Part shown: positions 9,207 through 18,561 of the stretch, piece by piece
Layout of the letters: every line of letters begins with the position of its first letter
How positions within the stretch are numbered: the first letter of the stretch is position 1
Origin: Pontiellaceae bacterium B12219
GTDB taxonomy: Bacteria; Verrucomicrobiota; Kiritimatiellia; Kiritimatiellales; Pontiellaceae
DNA length: 64,000 bases
Direction of reading: 5' to 3'
Assembly: GCA_029432795.1 (NCBI GenBank)
Contig: JARNMJ010000001.1
Span: 151,413 to 215,412, forward strand
Translations under genes and position numbers: made by a program
The notes under the pieces: model-generated
Databases searched by the model: none
The model's input: only the letters and a program-made list of their open reading frames with translations
What the model was told of the DNA's origin: nothing

Positions 9207-10681
9207 CAGTTTGCCACGATTTCCTGCCAGCTTTCATAGGTAAGGCCGCTTTGAAGCGGTGGAAAATAGGGGGGCGGTTTGCTTTCAAATCTGGTGTCAA
9301 AGGTGTATTTCTTATCGTAACTGGCTGAGGTTTTTCCTGTCTTGGAATTGAATGAGCCCACTGCGCCGCGCTCTTCCTGGACGATACCGCCCAGCAGGTT
9401 GATATAGCCCCGTGGATCGTAATTTTTATAGTTATAGACATAAAAGCTTCCCTCATCCGAACTTTTTGCGCCGGTGGCCATAATGGTTGCATGAATATAG
9501 ATGTCGTCCGGGGCGCTTCCGGTGATGATGACGTCATCTCCGCTGATGAGGCCCAAAGCATCGTTTACAACGGCATCTTTATCAAATTCGGTTCCGTTTG
9601 CGATAGCCTCGGCTTTCGCTTCGGCAATAGCTTCGTTGACGGCGTCTTCATCCAGAGGATCGAGGCTGTATACAATATGATCATTAATAGAAATGTCATT
9701 TTCACTCACCAAGGTCAGCCTGCCATCCAGGGTTCCTCCATTTATAAATACTTCCCCTTCTCCTGTTACTTTTATAAATTTAGCGTTGTCCTTTCCTGTG
9801 AATCCAACATATTTATAGTCTCCATTATTCTTTATTTTATAGTCCCCGTTTCCTTCACCTACATTTATAAATTGTTGCTCGCCTGAAATAGAGCCGCTCT
9901 GAACGTATATCATTTGCTCTTCACTGAGAGTTATCGCCTCTTTTTCCCACCCTTTGTCCGCATTGGTGATTAATACCTGTTCCCCATCAAATTCAATTGC
10001 GGTTTCGCCGGTGAGCAGAAGCGCATCATCCGGGTAGTTTTGGGCAAACGTTTTCATGCTGTCAAAATCCACATCCGCCATACTGCCCATGTCCTTGTTG
10101 GTTTTAAATCCCTCTTTGAAGGTGACTGAGTTTGTTTCTCCCTCATAGCCATCGGCTTTGGTGGTGAAAATATCGTTAAAAATCGGATCTCCAGAAAACC
10201 ATGGAGTGGTATCGGTGTGGATATGTCCGAAAAATTCTTCGCCGGATTTAAAGTAAATAGAGCCGTTGTCTTCCGCAAAGAAAGCAAACTTTGCATAGGT
10301 TGCACTGCGCACGCCTTCAAGTTCGATGCTTCTTTTTTTACCATTTACCTCGCCGGTGGCCACAATGTCGCACTCATAGAAATCAGTTTTTGTAATGGTA
10401 TATTCAAAGCTTCCGTCTCCGACTGTCCCGCTGTCGGAATAAGAATTAGGCAGCAATGAGCCTATCTCGGTTACGTAGGAACAAGCGGCTTCAATGCCTG
10501 CCTCGGCCAAATAAAATGCCGCTTCAGAATCAATGATATGCTGCGTAGAATAAAAATACTGGGAAGAAAGGGTTAATAAACTGCCCATCGTGATGGAGAG
10601 GATGAGCATTACCATCAGGATGGTAAGCAGAATGGACCCGTCTTTATCTGGACATTTCGGTGAGGGTATAAACTGTTTCAT
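9206..10681 (-). CDS. PilX-like pilus/pseudopilus assembly protein
   Basis: The start at 10681 (MKQFIPSPKC) is preceded by AAAGGATATGCA and fits better than longer readings. After a short polar leader comes one long hydrophobic helix (SILLTILMVMLILSI) followed by YLAEAGIEAA, a hallmark of PilX N-terminal domains in which an alpha-helix continues out of the membrane. The remaining ~420 residues are rich in beta structure, Gly and Asn, with no recognised domain. The stretch around 9730-9880 is clearly more AT-rich than the surrounding genes. It sits between a PilW-like gene and a lipoprotein gene, consistent with a minor pseudopilin complex. Confidence 0.75.
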   Translation of the reverse strand: MKQFIPSPKCPDKDGSILLTILMVMLILSITMGSLLTLSSQYFYSTQHIIDSEAAFYLAEAGIEAACSYVTEIGSLLPNSYSDSGTVGDGSFEYTITKTDFYECDIVATGEVNGKKRSIELEGVRSATYAKFAFFAEDNGSIYFKSGEEFFGHIHTDTTPWFSGDPIFNDIFTTKADGYEGETNSVTFKEGFKTNKDMGSMADVDFDSMKTFAQNYPDDALLLTGETAIEFDGEQVLITNADKGWEKEAITLSEEQMIYVQSGSISGEQQFINVGEGNGDYKIKNNGDYKYVGFTGKDNAKFIKVTGEGEVFINGGTLDGRLTLVSENDISINDHIVYSLDPLDEDAVNEAIAEAKAEAIANGTEFDKDAVVNDALGLISGDDVIITGSAPDDIYIHATIMATGAKSSDEGSFYVYNYKNYDPRGYINLLGGIVQEERGAVGSFNSKTGKTSASYDKKYTFDTRFESKPPPYFPPLQSGLTYESWQEIVAN

Positions 10682-10691
10682 TGCATATCCT

Positions 10692-11177
10692 TTAGGGGTT
10701 TCGGGGTTGTATGGTCGTATTAAACTCGCGTGAGCTTTTGTATTTACCTGTACCTGAAATGATGCTGATGGAAAGTTCCAGAAGGTTGCCGGTGGTCGGC
10801 GTTGCCGTGGAGCTGTCCACGTTGCTGATGAATACATTTCCTGCTAAATCCGAAATCGTTTGGTCCGTTGCTGAATAGGTAAATCCCTTGTTGACCCGTT
10901 CGTCGGTGATCGTCCAGTCGTCGTTAGAATAGGTCACATTCGTGTCCGCCAGGTGGAATTGGCGCAATCCCATGGTTTCTTCTGTTCCTCGAACCATACG
11001 GTCTATGGCCACGCTTGCATTGTTATCCGCATCTCTCCACACGGTTGCCGCTTCTGAGGAGCTGAGGAAGCTGATGAATACGGTCAGGAATCCGGCCATG
11101 GCCATCATGCCGATAAATAGTGCAACCATGACTTCTGTCAGAGTAAATGCCTGTTTGGATGGAGTTGCCGATACCAT
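10692..11177 (-). CDS. PilW-like minor pseudopilin
   Basis: A short basic leader is followed by QAFTLTEVMVALFIGMMAM, a type IV prepilin N-terminal methylation motif. The residue before the methylated Phe is Ala rather than the usual Gly, which still permits prepilin peptidase cleavage and recurs in the next gene. The 161-residue length and the ~120-residue globular tail suit a minor pilin of a type IV pilus or type II secretion system. The gene ends 10 bp before the PilX-like gene and starts 9 bp after the PilV-like gene. No major pilin, ATPase or secretin gene is nearby, so the partner machine must be encoded elsewhere. Confidence 0.8.
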   Translation of the reverse strand: MVSATPSKQAFTLTEVMVALFIGMMAMAGFLTVFISFLSSSEAATVWRDADNNASVAIDRMVRGTEETMGLRQFHLADTNVTYSNDDWTITDERVNKGFTYSATDQTISDLAGNVFISNVDSSTATPTTGNLLELSISIISGTGKYKSSREFNTTIQPRNP

Positions 11178-11186
11178 TTTGTAAAC

Positions 11187-11687
11187 CTATTCCGAATGTA
11201 AGGGGGCTGAAATAATAGTAACCAGTTCGACCTGCCGAACCGCGTCGGAAAGCTCACTGGTCCAGTCGGTCCGAACGGTTATTTGCTTCAAGGCATCGTT
11301 ACCGTCATACTCTGCGACATTATACCAAAAGGTCAGTCCGTTCACCGTTGGTGTGTAATTATTGATATCGAGTTTTTCCGAATCAAAATCCAGCGACCGT
11401 ACATATTCCATGGCTGTTCGTGCATTGTTCATCGCTTCGATGCGGTTGGAGGAGGATCGTAATATATCCCGGGAATAGGTAAGCAACATGTAAGTTGACG
11501 AGACCGCCATGACGGAAATAAACATCGCAATCAGGACTTCGATTAATGTGAAAGCGGATTTAGATGTGTTTTTTCGGTGGCGGAAATCCAAAGCCGATGA
11601 GTCCAAGATCAAATTTTCTTGAAATTCAGGTGAGGTGTTTTTGTTGACCTCCTTCAGTTTTCGATATTGTTTTGCAGCTGTACTCAT
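11187..11687 (-). CDS. PilV-like minor pseudopilin, first gene of cluster
   Basis: The core SAFTLIEVLIAMFISVMAV is a prepilin methylation motif with Ala at -1, followed by a ~120-residue domain typical of minor pilins. The start is uncertain. The ATG at 11687 gives an unusually long leader of about 45 residues, an upstream start at 11771 gives an even longer one, and a TTG at 11591 would give a normal 13-residue leader. None has a convincing ribosome binding site. It heads a four-gene minus-strand set of PilV-like, PilW-like, PilX-like and lipoprotein genes. Confidence 0.72.
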   Translation of the reverse strand: MSTAAKQYRKLKEVNKNTSPEFQENLILDSSALDFRHRKNTSKSAFTLIEVLIAMFISVMAVSSTYMLLTYSRDILRSSSNRIEAMNNARTAMEYVRSLDFDSEKLDINNYTPTVNGLTFWYNVAEYDGNDALKQITVRTDWTSELSDAVRQVELVTIISAPLHSE

Positions 11688-11771
11688 ATAATCACAATTT
11701 ATAGTTTTACGGTGTAAATGAGTAAGCATGACATATGCCATAGTTTGTTGTGTCGGGTGAATTTCGGGCAA

Positions 11772-12107
11772 AATTTAGATACATTTTGAAATTATCAACA
11801 ACGATGGGCTCGCAAGGGCTGCAAATGCTGGGCTATAGCTGTGTGTACGTTTCAGTCAGGGCCAAGTGACTTCATTCTGTAATGCGAATGAATTCGAAAG
11901 GATATGAAGCTTGAACACTGTATTCATTCGTAATTTCTAAAAACTGAAAACGAATGCGCAACTTCAGCCTCAAATTGAGGTTGTGTGTATTTTAATACAG
12001 CAGATGAAAACGGTAGTTTTGCATCAGAAAGCGGCTTCGGGTTTCAGTGAACGACGCGTTTATTTAGTAAATGCGGGGGGAAACAATCACTGTAGGATTC
12101 ATGTGGC
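11772..12107. other. 336-bp intergenic region
   Basis: This gap separates the methyltransferase gene (ending at 12108) from the pseudopilin cluster, both on the minus strand. It is AT-rich near the pseudopilin end and should hold that operon's promoter, but no hexamer pair is convincing. A short dyad CCTCAA-A-TTGAGG lies at 11968-11980. I see no small gene or RNA. Confidence 0.5.
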
Positions 12108-13253
12108 TTAGTAGAGCTCGTATTTGCAGAGCATGCCGTCTAGACCGCCGGCGGTGAGCGGATGTTTCCACTCGGGCTTAAGGCCGAGTTTTTTGACGAG
12201 CGTTTTATCGCCGTAGTAGATGAATGCGGTGGAACCCGTGCATTTCTGTTTCAGAAAATCACCGAACTCTTTGAGCAGGCCGGTCACTTCTTCGGTGTTA
12301 CCGAGGCGGATGCCGTAGGGCGGGTTGGTGACGATGGTGGTATTGCTGAATCCTTCCAGGGATTGGAAGTCGGAGCGCCGCACTTTGATGGTTCCAATGT
12401 CTGGAAGTTCGGCGCGGTTGGCGCGAACGGCTTTAACCGCATCTGCGCTGACATCGCTGCCTTTGATCAGATCGTCGGGCAGTTTCTGGATTTCGGCGTT
12501 GGCCCTGGTTTTAATCTGATTCCATGCAGTGGCGTCAAAATCGGGCAGGCGCAGAAATCCGAATTTTTTTCGCAAATAGGCCGAAGGCACATTTCCGGCC
12601 CGCATCAATGCTTCGCAGAGAATGGTGCCGGAACCGCAAAAGGGGTCATACAGGGGGCGTTCGCTGTGCCAACCGCTCAGTTGAAGGAGGGTGGCCGCAA
12701 GGGTTTCCTGCATCGGTGCTTCGACCGATTCTATCCGATAGCCGCGTTTGTGCAGAGAGCCGCCGCCGAGATCGACGCTGATGCGTGCTTTATTCTCGTG
12801 AATATAAAGATTCAGCAGCAGGTCGGGAAAACGGGTGTCGACGTCGGGCCGTTTCGTGGTTTTTTCACGAAACTGGTCGACGATGGCATCTTTCAGAAGC
12901 TGGCCGGCATACTGCGAGTTTCGGATGTTGCTTTTGGAAACATTGGTCGTAATGGCCAGTGTTTTGGTGAGGGTCAGGAAATCGGACCAGTCGATGTTTT
13001 GTGCGGTTTTATAAAGGTATTTGTCGGAATGGCAGTCGAACACCATCAAGGGAGCCAAAATGCGCGAAAAGATGCGGGTCTTATAAACGATGGAATAAAT
13101 AACGTCGGGTTCCGCACAGAAATACCAGCCGAGATAGGCTGGTTTGATGTTGGTTGCGCCGAGACGTTTTAATTCGGCTTCACCGGACTTTTCCGCACCG
13201 CCGGCAAGCTGACCAAAGTACTGATGGGTCTTTTGGTAGAGGTAGTCGCTCAT
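12108..13253 (-). CDS. THUMP-domain class I SAM-dependent RNA methyltransferase (RlmL/YpsC type)
   Basis: The 381-residue protein has an N-terminal THUMP/ferredoxin-like RNA-binding region and a C-terminal Rossmann methyltransferase domain. The AdoMet loop is [15 protein letters not shown] and the catalytic motif is TNPPYGIRL, characteristic of the N2-guanine RNA methyltransferases related to E. coli RlmL. The length matches the YpsC-like single-domain form rather than the RlmKL fusion. Its ATG overlaps the panD stop by four bases, so panD and this gene are coupled. Two copies of the dispersed palindrome (12354 and 12392) fall inside the coding sequence. The precise rRNA target is not determined by sequence. 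Confidence 0.87.
   Translation of the reverse strand: MSDYLYQKTHQYFGQLAGGAEKSGEAELKRLGATNIKPAYLGWYFCAEPDVIYSIVYKTRIFSRILAPLMVFDCHSDKYLYKTAQNIDWSDFLTLTKTLAITTNVSKSNIRNSQYAGQLLKDAIVDQFREKTTKRPDVDTRFPDLLLNLYIHENKARISVDLGGGSLHKRGYRIESVEAPMQETLAATLLQLSGWHSERPLYDPFCGSGTILCEALMRAGNVPSAYLRKKFGFLRLPDFDATAWNQIKTRANAEIQKLPDDLIKGSDVSADAVKAVRANRAELPDIGTIKVRRSDFQSLEGFSNTTIVTNPPYGIRLGNTEEVTGLLKEFGDFLKQKCTGSTAFIYYGDKTLVKKLGLKPEWKHPLTAGGLDGMLCKYELY
12354..12368. repeat. Dispersed palindrome copy (spacer GGA)
   Basis: TTCCAG-GGA-TTGGAA within the methyltransferase gene; starts 38 bp before the next copy. Confidence 0.85.
12392..12406. repeat. Dispersed palindrome copy (spacer TGT)
   Basis: TTCCAA-TGT-CTGGAA within the methyltransferase gene. 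Confidence 0.85.
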
Positions 13254-13603
13254 TTCTGAACGCGGCGATTCTGATCGTCAACAAAGACCACGACCGGGTT
13301 AAACTCTTTGGCTTCCTGATCTTCATAATTTCCGTAAGAAATGATGATGATTTTATCGCCAACCGCAGCCAGCCGGGCAGCAGGACCATTCAGTTCAATG
13401 GCGCCGGAGCCGCGTTCTCCGCTAATGGTGTAGGTTACAAAGCGTTGTCCATTATTCAGGTTGACGATTTGAACCTGTTCGTTGGGAAGCAGGTCTGCTG
13501 CTTCCATCAGATCCCGGTCAATCGTGATGCTTCCTTCATAATACAATTCCAGTCCCGTGATGGTGGCTGTATGTATTTTAGATTTTTTCATGATCCGTTG
13601 CAT
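13250..13603 (-). CDS. panD: Aspartate 1-decarboxylase
   Basis: PanD makes beta-alanine from aspartate for pantothenate and CoA synthesis. The proenzyme self-cleaves to form a pyruvoyl group; the cleavage pair is Gly24-Ser25 in [10 protein letters not shown], exactly at the family position when the ATG at 13603 (MQRIMKKSK) is used. That start also has AGG seven bases upstream, whereas the ATG at 13609 is too close to it. Downstream landmarks are [20 protein letters not shown] and [10 protein letters not shown]. The 117-residue length is normal. It is the first gene of a two-gene unit with the methyltransferase. Confidence 0.95.
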   Translation of the reverse strand: MQRIMKKSKIHTATITGLELYYEGSITIDRDLMEAADLLPNEQVQIVNLNNGQRFVTYTISGERGSGAIELNGPAARLAAVGDKIIIISYGNYEDQEAKEFNPVVVFVDDQNRRVQK

Positions 13604-13695
13604 GGACATACCTCGTTTAAAAGTCGCGCATATTGTTCCGGGTCATGGCGTCCGTCAACACCTGATTTGAGTCGATTTCCATAAGGAATGTTGAA

Positions 13696-13710
13696 TTCCA
13701 ATGGTTGGAA
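13696..13710. repeat. Dispersed palindrome copy (spacer TGG)
   Basis: TTCCAA-TGG-TTGGAA in the 179-bp divergent gap between panD and the SNF2 gene. Confidence 0.85.
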
Positions 13711-13782
13711 AATCGAAATGTTCGTATTGCGTCAGTGTAATAAACTAAATTTTTTATCGATTTCTCCATCCAAGAAGCCAAA

Positions 13783-16700
13783 ATGGGTTCTATTTTACGA
13801 CGCATTTACCAAATGACCCATATGAATGAACTACTTCCATACACTGAAAAGAAACTGAAAGACTGGGCGGGCTGGAGAGCATTCCGCGACGGTAAAGCCC
13901 TGTTTGAACGCGGGGTTGTGGAGAAAGTGTCCTTTGAAGAACCGTTCATTACCGGTCAGCTGAATCTCGGACCGCGCGGTATGCGCAGTAAATTTGAAAT
14001 TCTGAAAAACGGTTTGGTTGAGAACCACTGTCCCTGCCGCGACAATCAGGAGCGGGGATTGATCTGTTCGCATTTGGTGGCCATGGGGCTCGAAGTGCTG
14101 AAGCAGCATTCTGATCCATCGCGGAAGCAAAAGGCTTCGGCAGAAAAAAGTCGAATTGATCGTATTGCAAAAGCGGCCGAAGGGAACCGGATTCAACGCG
14201 TTCGCCAGGATACACCCGGTGCGGTGAAGGCTCAGTTGGTTATTGAACTGGCAGCCGATTGGCAGAATCAGCTGAACGGCGAAAAAATCGGCATTCATGT
14301 TTCTGTTGATTATGATAAATACCGAAAACCGGCAGCCGATGTGCCGGGAGATATTCCATTTTCATTTCCCCGCAGAGACGAAAATCTGCTCTATGTGCTG
14401 GAGGATATCTGCGGGGGGGCTCTCAAGAGCGATATACAGATTTCTGTGTATGATCTGATCAATATTCTGCGCTTGCATCACGGTAAGGTGATTCTTTATC
14501 GGGGCTATAAAAAAGGCTGTCCGGTAAATAAGGAAATGCTGGATTCCAAGTTGGAAATGGACATGGATCGGGAGAACGGAGAGCTGATCCTGAAGCTTTC
14601 CACGGAACTGCCTAATGGCGAAGTGGACCTCTTTCCTGTTTATATCATCGGGCAGAATACCGGTTGGATTTTCAGTGGCGGAGAGTTTTGGCCGCTGAGC
14701 AGTATTCTTCCGAAATCCATGCAGGAAATTTACAGCAACAGTATTGTTATTCCCCGCGAATCGGTTCCGTCGTTTATTATGACGGAGCTTCCGCAGGTTG
14801 AAAAGGTGATGGGGGTTCGGACAGACATTACTCCCGATCTGTTTTTCATGAAACCGGCCAAACCGGAATTCCGCCTTGTGGTTAAAGGCAGCCCGGCTTC
14901 GCTGGCCGCCACGCTTTATGCCCGTTATGAAGGCGAGGTGGAATTGGTGGCCGGTCGCGCTGATATGCGCGGCAATTTTGCCATACCGGACCCACGGGAC
15001 CTTTTGAAATATCGTATTCGTAACATGGCCGCTGAAAAGAAGGCGGTCGAGCGTCTGCATGTGGTCGGTTTCGATGGCCGCGCCGGTGATACGCTGAAAA
15101 ATATTGTGGGCCCGCGCGAGGTGCTGAACTTTCTGGGAACCGGCGTGCCGCAAATCCGCCGTTTCGGCTGGAAGGTGGAGCTGGAAGGTCGGGTGAAGCC
15201 ATTTGCAGAAAAAGCCGACTATATTACGCCGATCGTTCATGTGGATGAATCGGAGGAAGGCAACTATTTCGACGTAAGCTATGAATATGAAGTCGGAACC
15301 GGAAGCATTTCGGAACGTGATATTCAGCGGGCGTTGATGAAAGGCGATTCGTTCATTGAACGGAACGGCCGCACGATTCTGCTCGACGGCGACGCCATTC
15401 TGCAGGCCCGCGAAGTGTTTGAAGATTGTGCGATAGGCACCGGAACCAAGCCGGGTTCGTTCAAAATGAGCGGTATCTACGGCAGCTATGTGGAAGCCTC
15501 GCTGAATGCGCTCGATGGCATCAGCATTGAGGCCACGCCGAACTGGATGGAGCGGGCAAAGCTGCAGAATGAACAGGTGTCGGTTGAAGATGTCGAGCTG
15601 CATCCGGAGTTAAAAGCCACCCTGCGTTCGTATCAGCAGGAAGGGGTTAATTGGCTCCGTTTTCTGGAAAATCGCGGGTTTTGCGGTGTGCTTGCCGATG
15701 AAATGGGGCTGGGTAAAACCCTGCAAACATTGGCCTGGATTCAGTTGGGCCGGACGGATGAACGGCATCAGGGGAAACCGGCTCTCATCATCTGTCCGAC
15801 CAGTCTGGTTGAAAACTGGTTGGAAGAAGCGGCCAAATTCACTCCCAATTTAAAAGCATTGACGCTTCATGGAACCGATCGTCATCGCAAATGGAAAAAT
15901 GTGCCGAAGGTGGATTTGGTCATCACTTCCTATGCATTGATGCGTCGCGATATTGAAAAGCATCTGGAGTTCACCTATTCCATCGCGATTCTTGACGAAG
16001 CGCAGCACATTAAAAACCGCACCACACAAAACTCCTTGGCTGCGAAAAAAATTATTGCAGACCATAAGCTGGTGCTCACCGGCACTCCGATCGAAAACGG
16101 GGTCACCGATCTCTGGTCGATTATGGATTATCTGATGCCCGGTTATCTGGGGAGTCACAAAGATTTCCGAGAGCACTATGAGCTCCCGATTCTTAATGGC
16201 GGAGCTGACGGTGAGCTGGCTCAGATCAAGCTCCGTCGGAAACTGCATCCGTTCCTTTTGCGCCGCCTGAAGAAACATGTGGCCAAAGATCTGCCCGAAA
16301 AAATTGAGCGTATTGCTCCCTGTAAACTCACTCAGGATCAGCACAGGGTTTATCGACAGCTGCTCGAAGATTCCAAGGCCCGGATCAACGATATGGTGGA
16401 GAAAGAAGGCTTTAATAAAAGTCGGATGGAAATTCTTAAAACGCTGTTGCGCCTTCGTCAGACCTGTAACCATATTGATTTGCTGAAACTGGATGGTGTG
16501 AAGAGTAAGCACCCATCAGCCAAAATGGAATTGTTCTTTGAACTGCTCGGAGAAGCGATCGATAGTAAGCACCGTGTTTTGGTCTTCAGTCAGTTCACGA
16601 GCATGCTGGGCATTCTTAAAGAAGAAATGGCTGAACGGAAAATTAAATATACCTATCTCGACGGCAGTACGAAAGATCGTCAGGATGTTGTACGCAAATT

Positions 16701-17025
16701 CAACCAGGACCACAGTATTCCGGTATTCCTGATGAGTTTGAAAGCCGGCGGAACCGGCTTGAACCTGACGGGTGCGGATATGGTGATTCACTTCGATCCC
16801 TGGTGGAATCCGGCGGTTGAAGATCAGGCCACCGACCGCGCGCATCGTATCGGACAGAAACGCACCGTTTATTCCGTCAAACTGATCTCTAAAGGCACTG
16901 TGGAAGAAAAGGTGGTTGAGATGCAGGAACGTAAAAAAGGCATCATCGACGCCACGCTCACCACCGACGAACAGGTTATGCAGAAGCTCACCTGGGAAGA
17001 TGTTCAGGAACTGCTGAGTCTTTAA
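13783..17025 (+). CDS. SNF2-family ATPase with N-terminal SWIM zinc finger
   Basis: The 1080-residue protein has a SWIM zinc-binding motif near residues 84-100 (CPCRDN...CSHL), a ~450-residue middle region without a recognised fold, and a C-terminal SNF2/Rad54-type motor from about residue 610. Motor motifs are DEMGLGKTLQTL (Walker A), ICPTSLVENW, LDEAQHIKN (Walker B), LTGTPIENGVTDLWS, and the helicase C-terminal signatures SLKAGGTGLNLT and ATDRAHRIGQ. SWIM plus SNF2 proteins translocate on duplex DNA and are thought to act in repair or transcription. Alternative starts are 13813 and 13822; none has a strong ribosome site. It stands alone, divergent from panD. Confidence 0.9.
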   Translation: MGSILRRIYQMTHMNELLPYTEKKLKDWAGWRAFRDGKALFERGVVEKVSFEEPFITGQLNLGPRGMRSKFEILKNGLVENHCPCRDNQERGLICSHLVAMGLEVLKQHSDPSRKQKASAEKSRIDRIAKAAEGNRIQRVRQDTPGAVKAQLVIELAADWQNQLNGEKIGIHVSVDYDKYRKPAADVPGDIPFSFPRRDENLLYVLEDICGGALKSDIQISVYDLINILRLHHGKVILYRGYKKGCPVNKEMLDSKLEMDMDRENGELILKLSTELPNGEVDLFPVYIIGQNTGWIFSGGEFWPLSSILPKSMQEIYSNSIVIPRESVPSFIMTELPQVEKVMGVRTDITPDLFFMKPAKPEFRLVVKGSPASLAATLYARYEGEVELVAGRADMRGNFAIPDPRDLLKYRIRNMAAEKKAVERLHVVGFDGRAGDTLKNIVGPREVLNFLGTGVPQIRRFGWKVELEGRVKPFAEKADYITPIVHVDESEEGNYFDVSYEYEVGTGSISERDIQRALMKGDSFIERNGRTILLDGDAILQAREVFEDCAIGTGTKPGSFKMSGIYGSYVEASLNALDGISIEATPNWMERAKLQNEQVSVEDVELHPELKATLRSYQQEGVNWLRFLENRGFCGVLADEMGLGKTLQTLAWIQLGRTDERHQGKPALIICPTSLVENWLEEAAKFTPNLKALTLHGTDRHRKWKNVPKVDLVITSYALMRRDIEKHLEFTYSIAILDEAQHIKNRTTQNSLAAKKIIADHKLVLTGTPIENGVTDLWSIMDYLMPGYLGSHKDFREHYELPILNGGADGELAQIKLRRKLHPFLLRRLKKHVAKDLPEKIERIAPCKLTQDQHRVYRQLLEDSKARINDMVEKEGFNKSRMEILKTLLRLRQTCNHIDLLKLDGVKSKHPSAKMELFFELLGEAIDSKHRVLVFSQFTSMLGILKEEMAERKIKYTYLDGSTKDRQDVVRKFNQDHSIPVFLMSLKAGGTGLNLTGADMVIHFDPWWNPAVEDQATDRAHRIGQKRTVYSVKLISKGTVEEKVVEMQERKKGIIDATLTTDEQVMQKLTWEDVQELLSL

Positions 17026-17048
17026 AGCTGAATTGGGGGGGGATTATG

Positions 17049-17091
17049 GAATGGATGGACGGCCGTTAAAACAGGCTCGTTCCATCATTCC
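17049..17091. terminator. Possible bidirectional hairpin between SNF2 gene and kdsA
   Basis: GGAATGGATGG pairs with CCATCATTCC except for one bulged base, in the 82-bp gap between two convergent genes. It lacks a run of T on either side, so Rho-independent termination is uncertain. Confidence 0.35.
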
Positions 17092-17107
17092 GTTTATCCA
17101 ACGACCA

Positions 17108-17923
17108 TTATTTAATCTGATCGATGGCGTCCAGCTTTTCCCAGAGTTTGGAAAGATCATTCAGCGGGATCATATTCGGACCGTCAGAAAGGGCTTCCGC
17201 CGGATTGGGGTGGGTTTCAATGAACATGCCGTCCACACCAACTGCCGCAGCTGCTTTGGCCAGATACGGTGCAAATCGTCCGTCACCACCGGAGGTGTCG
17301 CCCTGTCCGCCCGGTGATTGCACAGAGTGGGTTGCATCAAAAATTACGGGATAGCCGAGTTCGGCCATAATAATCAGACTGCGCATGTCGGCGACGAGTG
17401 TATTGTAGCCGAAGGAGGCGCCGCGTTCAGTCAGCAGAATATTTGTGTTGCCGGTGGATTCAATTTTTTTCACCACGTTGGCCATATCCCAGGGAGCGGC
17501 AAACTGGGCTTTTTTCACATTCACCACAGCACCGCTTTCTCCGGCGGCCACCACAAAGTCGGTCTGCCGAATCATGAAGGCCGGAAGCTGGATGATGTCG
17601 ACGACCTGAGAAGCAATCTTCACTTCTTCCACACTGTGGACATCAGTCAGCACGGGAATGTTATATTTTTCCTTAATCTCGGCCAGAATCTCCAGGCCTT
17701 TTTCAATGCCGGGACCGCGATAGGAATGGATGGAGGTGCGATTGGCTTTGTCGTAGGATGCCTTGAACACAAAGGGAATATTTTGTTTTTCAGAAAGTTT
17801 TACCAGTCGGTCGGCAATTTCCATGCATCCCTCACGACTCTCAATCACGCAGGGGCCTGCAATCATTGCCAGTGGATTTTCCCCGCCGAACTTTACACCG
17901 TTTACCTGAACTGTTTTTGCCAT
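17108..17923 (-). CDS. kdsA: 3-deoxy-8-phosphooctulonate synthase
   Basis: KdsA condenses phosphoenolpyruvate with arabinose 5-phosphate to form Kdo 8-phosphate, a core sugar of lipopolysaccharide, so the host has an LPS-type outer membrane. The 271 residues match the family. Landmarks are AGPCVIESREG, FKASYDKANRTS, GPGIEKGLEIL, LTDVHSVEE, VNVKKAQF, LTERGASFGYNTLVADMRSL and DATHSVQSPGG. A good ribosome binding site (AGAGGATTATAAG) precedes the ATG. It is downstream of folE on the same strand, but two hairpins in the gap suggest it may be expressed separately. Confidence 0.95.
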   Translation of the reverse strand: MAKTVQVNGVKFGGENPLAMIAGPCVIESREGCMEIADRLVKLSEKQNIPFVFKASYDKANRTSIHSYRGPGIEKGLEILAEIKEKYNIPVLTDVHSVEEVKIASQVVDIIQLPAFMIRQTDFVVAAGESGAVVNVKKAQFAAPWDMANVVKKIESTGNTNILLTERGASFGYNTLVADMRSLIIMAELGYPVIFDATHSVQSPGGQGDTSGGDGRFAPYLAKAAAAVGVDGMFIETHPNPAEALSDGPNMIPLNDLSKLWEKLDAIDQIK

Positions 17924-17947
17924 CTTATAATCCTCTTAAAAATTGAA

Positions 17948-17977
17948 AATGAACACAGACTATCAACTGTGTTCATT
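17948..17977 (-). terminator. Strong hairpin between folE and kdsA
   Basis: An 11-bp perfect inverted repeat, AATGAACACAG and CTGTGTTCATT, encloses an 8-base loop. On the minus strand it is followed by TTTCAATTTTT, so it can act as a Rho-independent terminator or attenuator ahead of kdsA. Confidence 0.6.
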
Positions 17978-17993
17978 CCGTTGCCAAATGCAA

Positions 17994-18020
17994 AAGCACT
18001 CAATTTCAAGTAAAGTGCTT
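17994..18020 (-). terminator. Second hairpin at the folE stop codon
   Basis: AAGCACT and AGTGCTT pair over a 13-base loop overlapping the folE stop. Only a short T-rich stretch follows on the minus strand. Confidence 0.4.
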
Positions 18021-18561
18021 ATTTGCCGATCAGTTTCAGGAATTCATTACGGGTGGATGAATCCTTGCGGAAGCTTCCGAGCATGGCGGAGGTGACCATG
18101 CAGGAGTTTTGTTTTTCAACACCACGCATCATCATACAGAGATGCTGAGCTTCGATAACAACGCCGACGCCTTCGGGCGTGACGGTTTCCATCAGCGTGG
18201 TGGCCACCTGGTTGGTGAGGCGCTCCTGAATCTGAAGTCGCCGGGCAAAGTGGTCGACAATACGTGCAAGTTTACTGACGCCGAGCACTTTGCCTTCGGG
18301 GATGTAGCCGATGTGGCATTTTCCAAAAAATGGAAGCATGTGGTGCTCGCAGAGGCTGTAGAGTTCGATATCTTTCACAATAATCATGTGGTTGTCTTCA
18401 ACGGTGAAAACAGCGTTATTGATGACATCTTCGAGTTTTTCGCGATAGCCTTTGGTGAGGAAGTCCATGGCTTTTGCGGCACGTTGCGGGGTGTCGAGCA
18501 GGCCCTCGCGTTCGGGGTTTTCGCCGATACGTGTGAGGATGTCTTTATAGAGTTCGTTCAT
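18019..18561 (-). CDS. folE: GTP cyclohydrolase I
   Basis: FolE converts GTP to 7,8-dihydroneopterin triphosphate at the head of folate (or queuosine-type) synthesis. The 180 residues are typical of the zinc-dependent type IA enzyme. Signature segments are [20 protein letters not shown], with zinc-ligand Cys and His, [27 protein letters not shown], and [14 protein letters not shown] carrying the second zinc Cys. A clear ribosome binding site (CGGAGATTTTTC) precedes the ATG. cstA lies upstream on the same strand, separated by a 96-bp gap filled with GCGTATT-type repeats. Confidence 0.96.
   Translation of the reverse strand: MNELYKDILTRIGENPEREGLLDTPQRAAKAMDFLTKGYREKLEDVINNAVFTVEDNHMIIVKDIELYSLCEHHMLPFFGKCHIGYIPEGKVLGVSKLARIVDHFARRLQIQERLTNQVATTLMETVTPEGVGVVIEAQHLCMMMRGVEKQNSCMVTSAMLGSFRKDSSTRNEFLKLIGK

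Noticed and set aside
11968..11980. CCTCAAATTGAGG dyad as a terminator or operator
   Set aside because: The stem is short and isolated and is not followed by a proper T tract; listed only as part of the intergenic description.
14544..14556. TTCCAAGTTGGAA in the SNF2 gene
   Set aside because: The arms are right but the spacing between TTCCA and TGGAA is 3 rather than 5, so I did not include it.
14362..15603. Long open frame on the minus strand opposite the SNF2 gene
   Set aside because: It lies wholly within a well-supported gene on the other strand, has no family features and no start signals.
17138..17153. Palindrome-like TTCCCAGAGTTTGGAA in kdsA
   Set aside because: It has an extra base in the left arm and encodes conserved KdsA residues; not counted as a copy.
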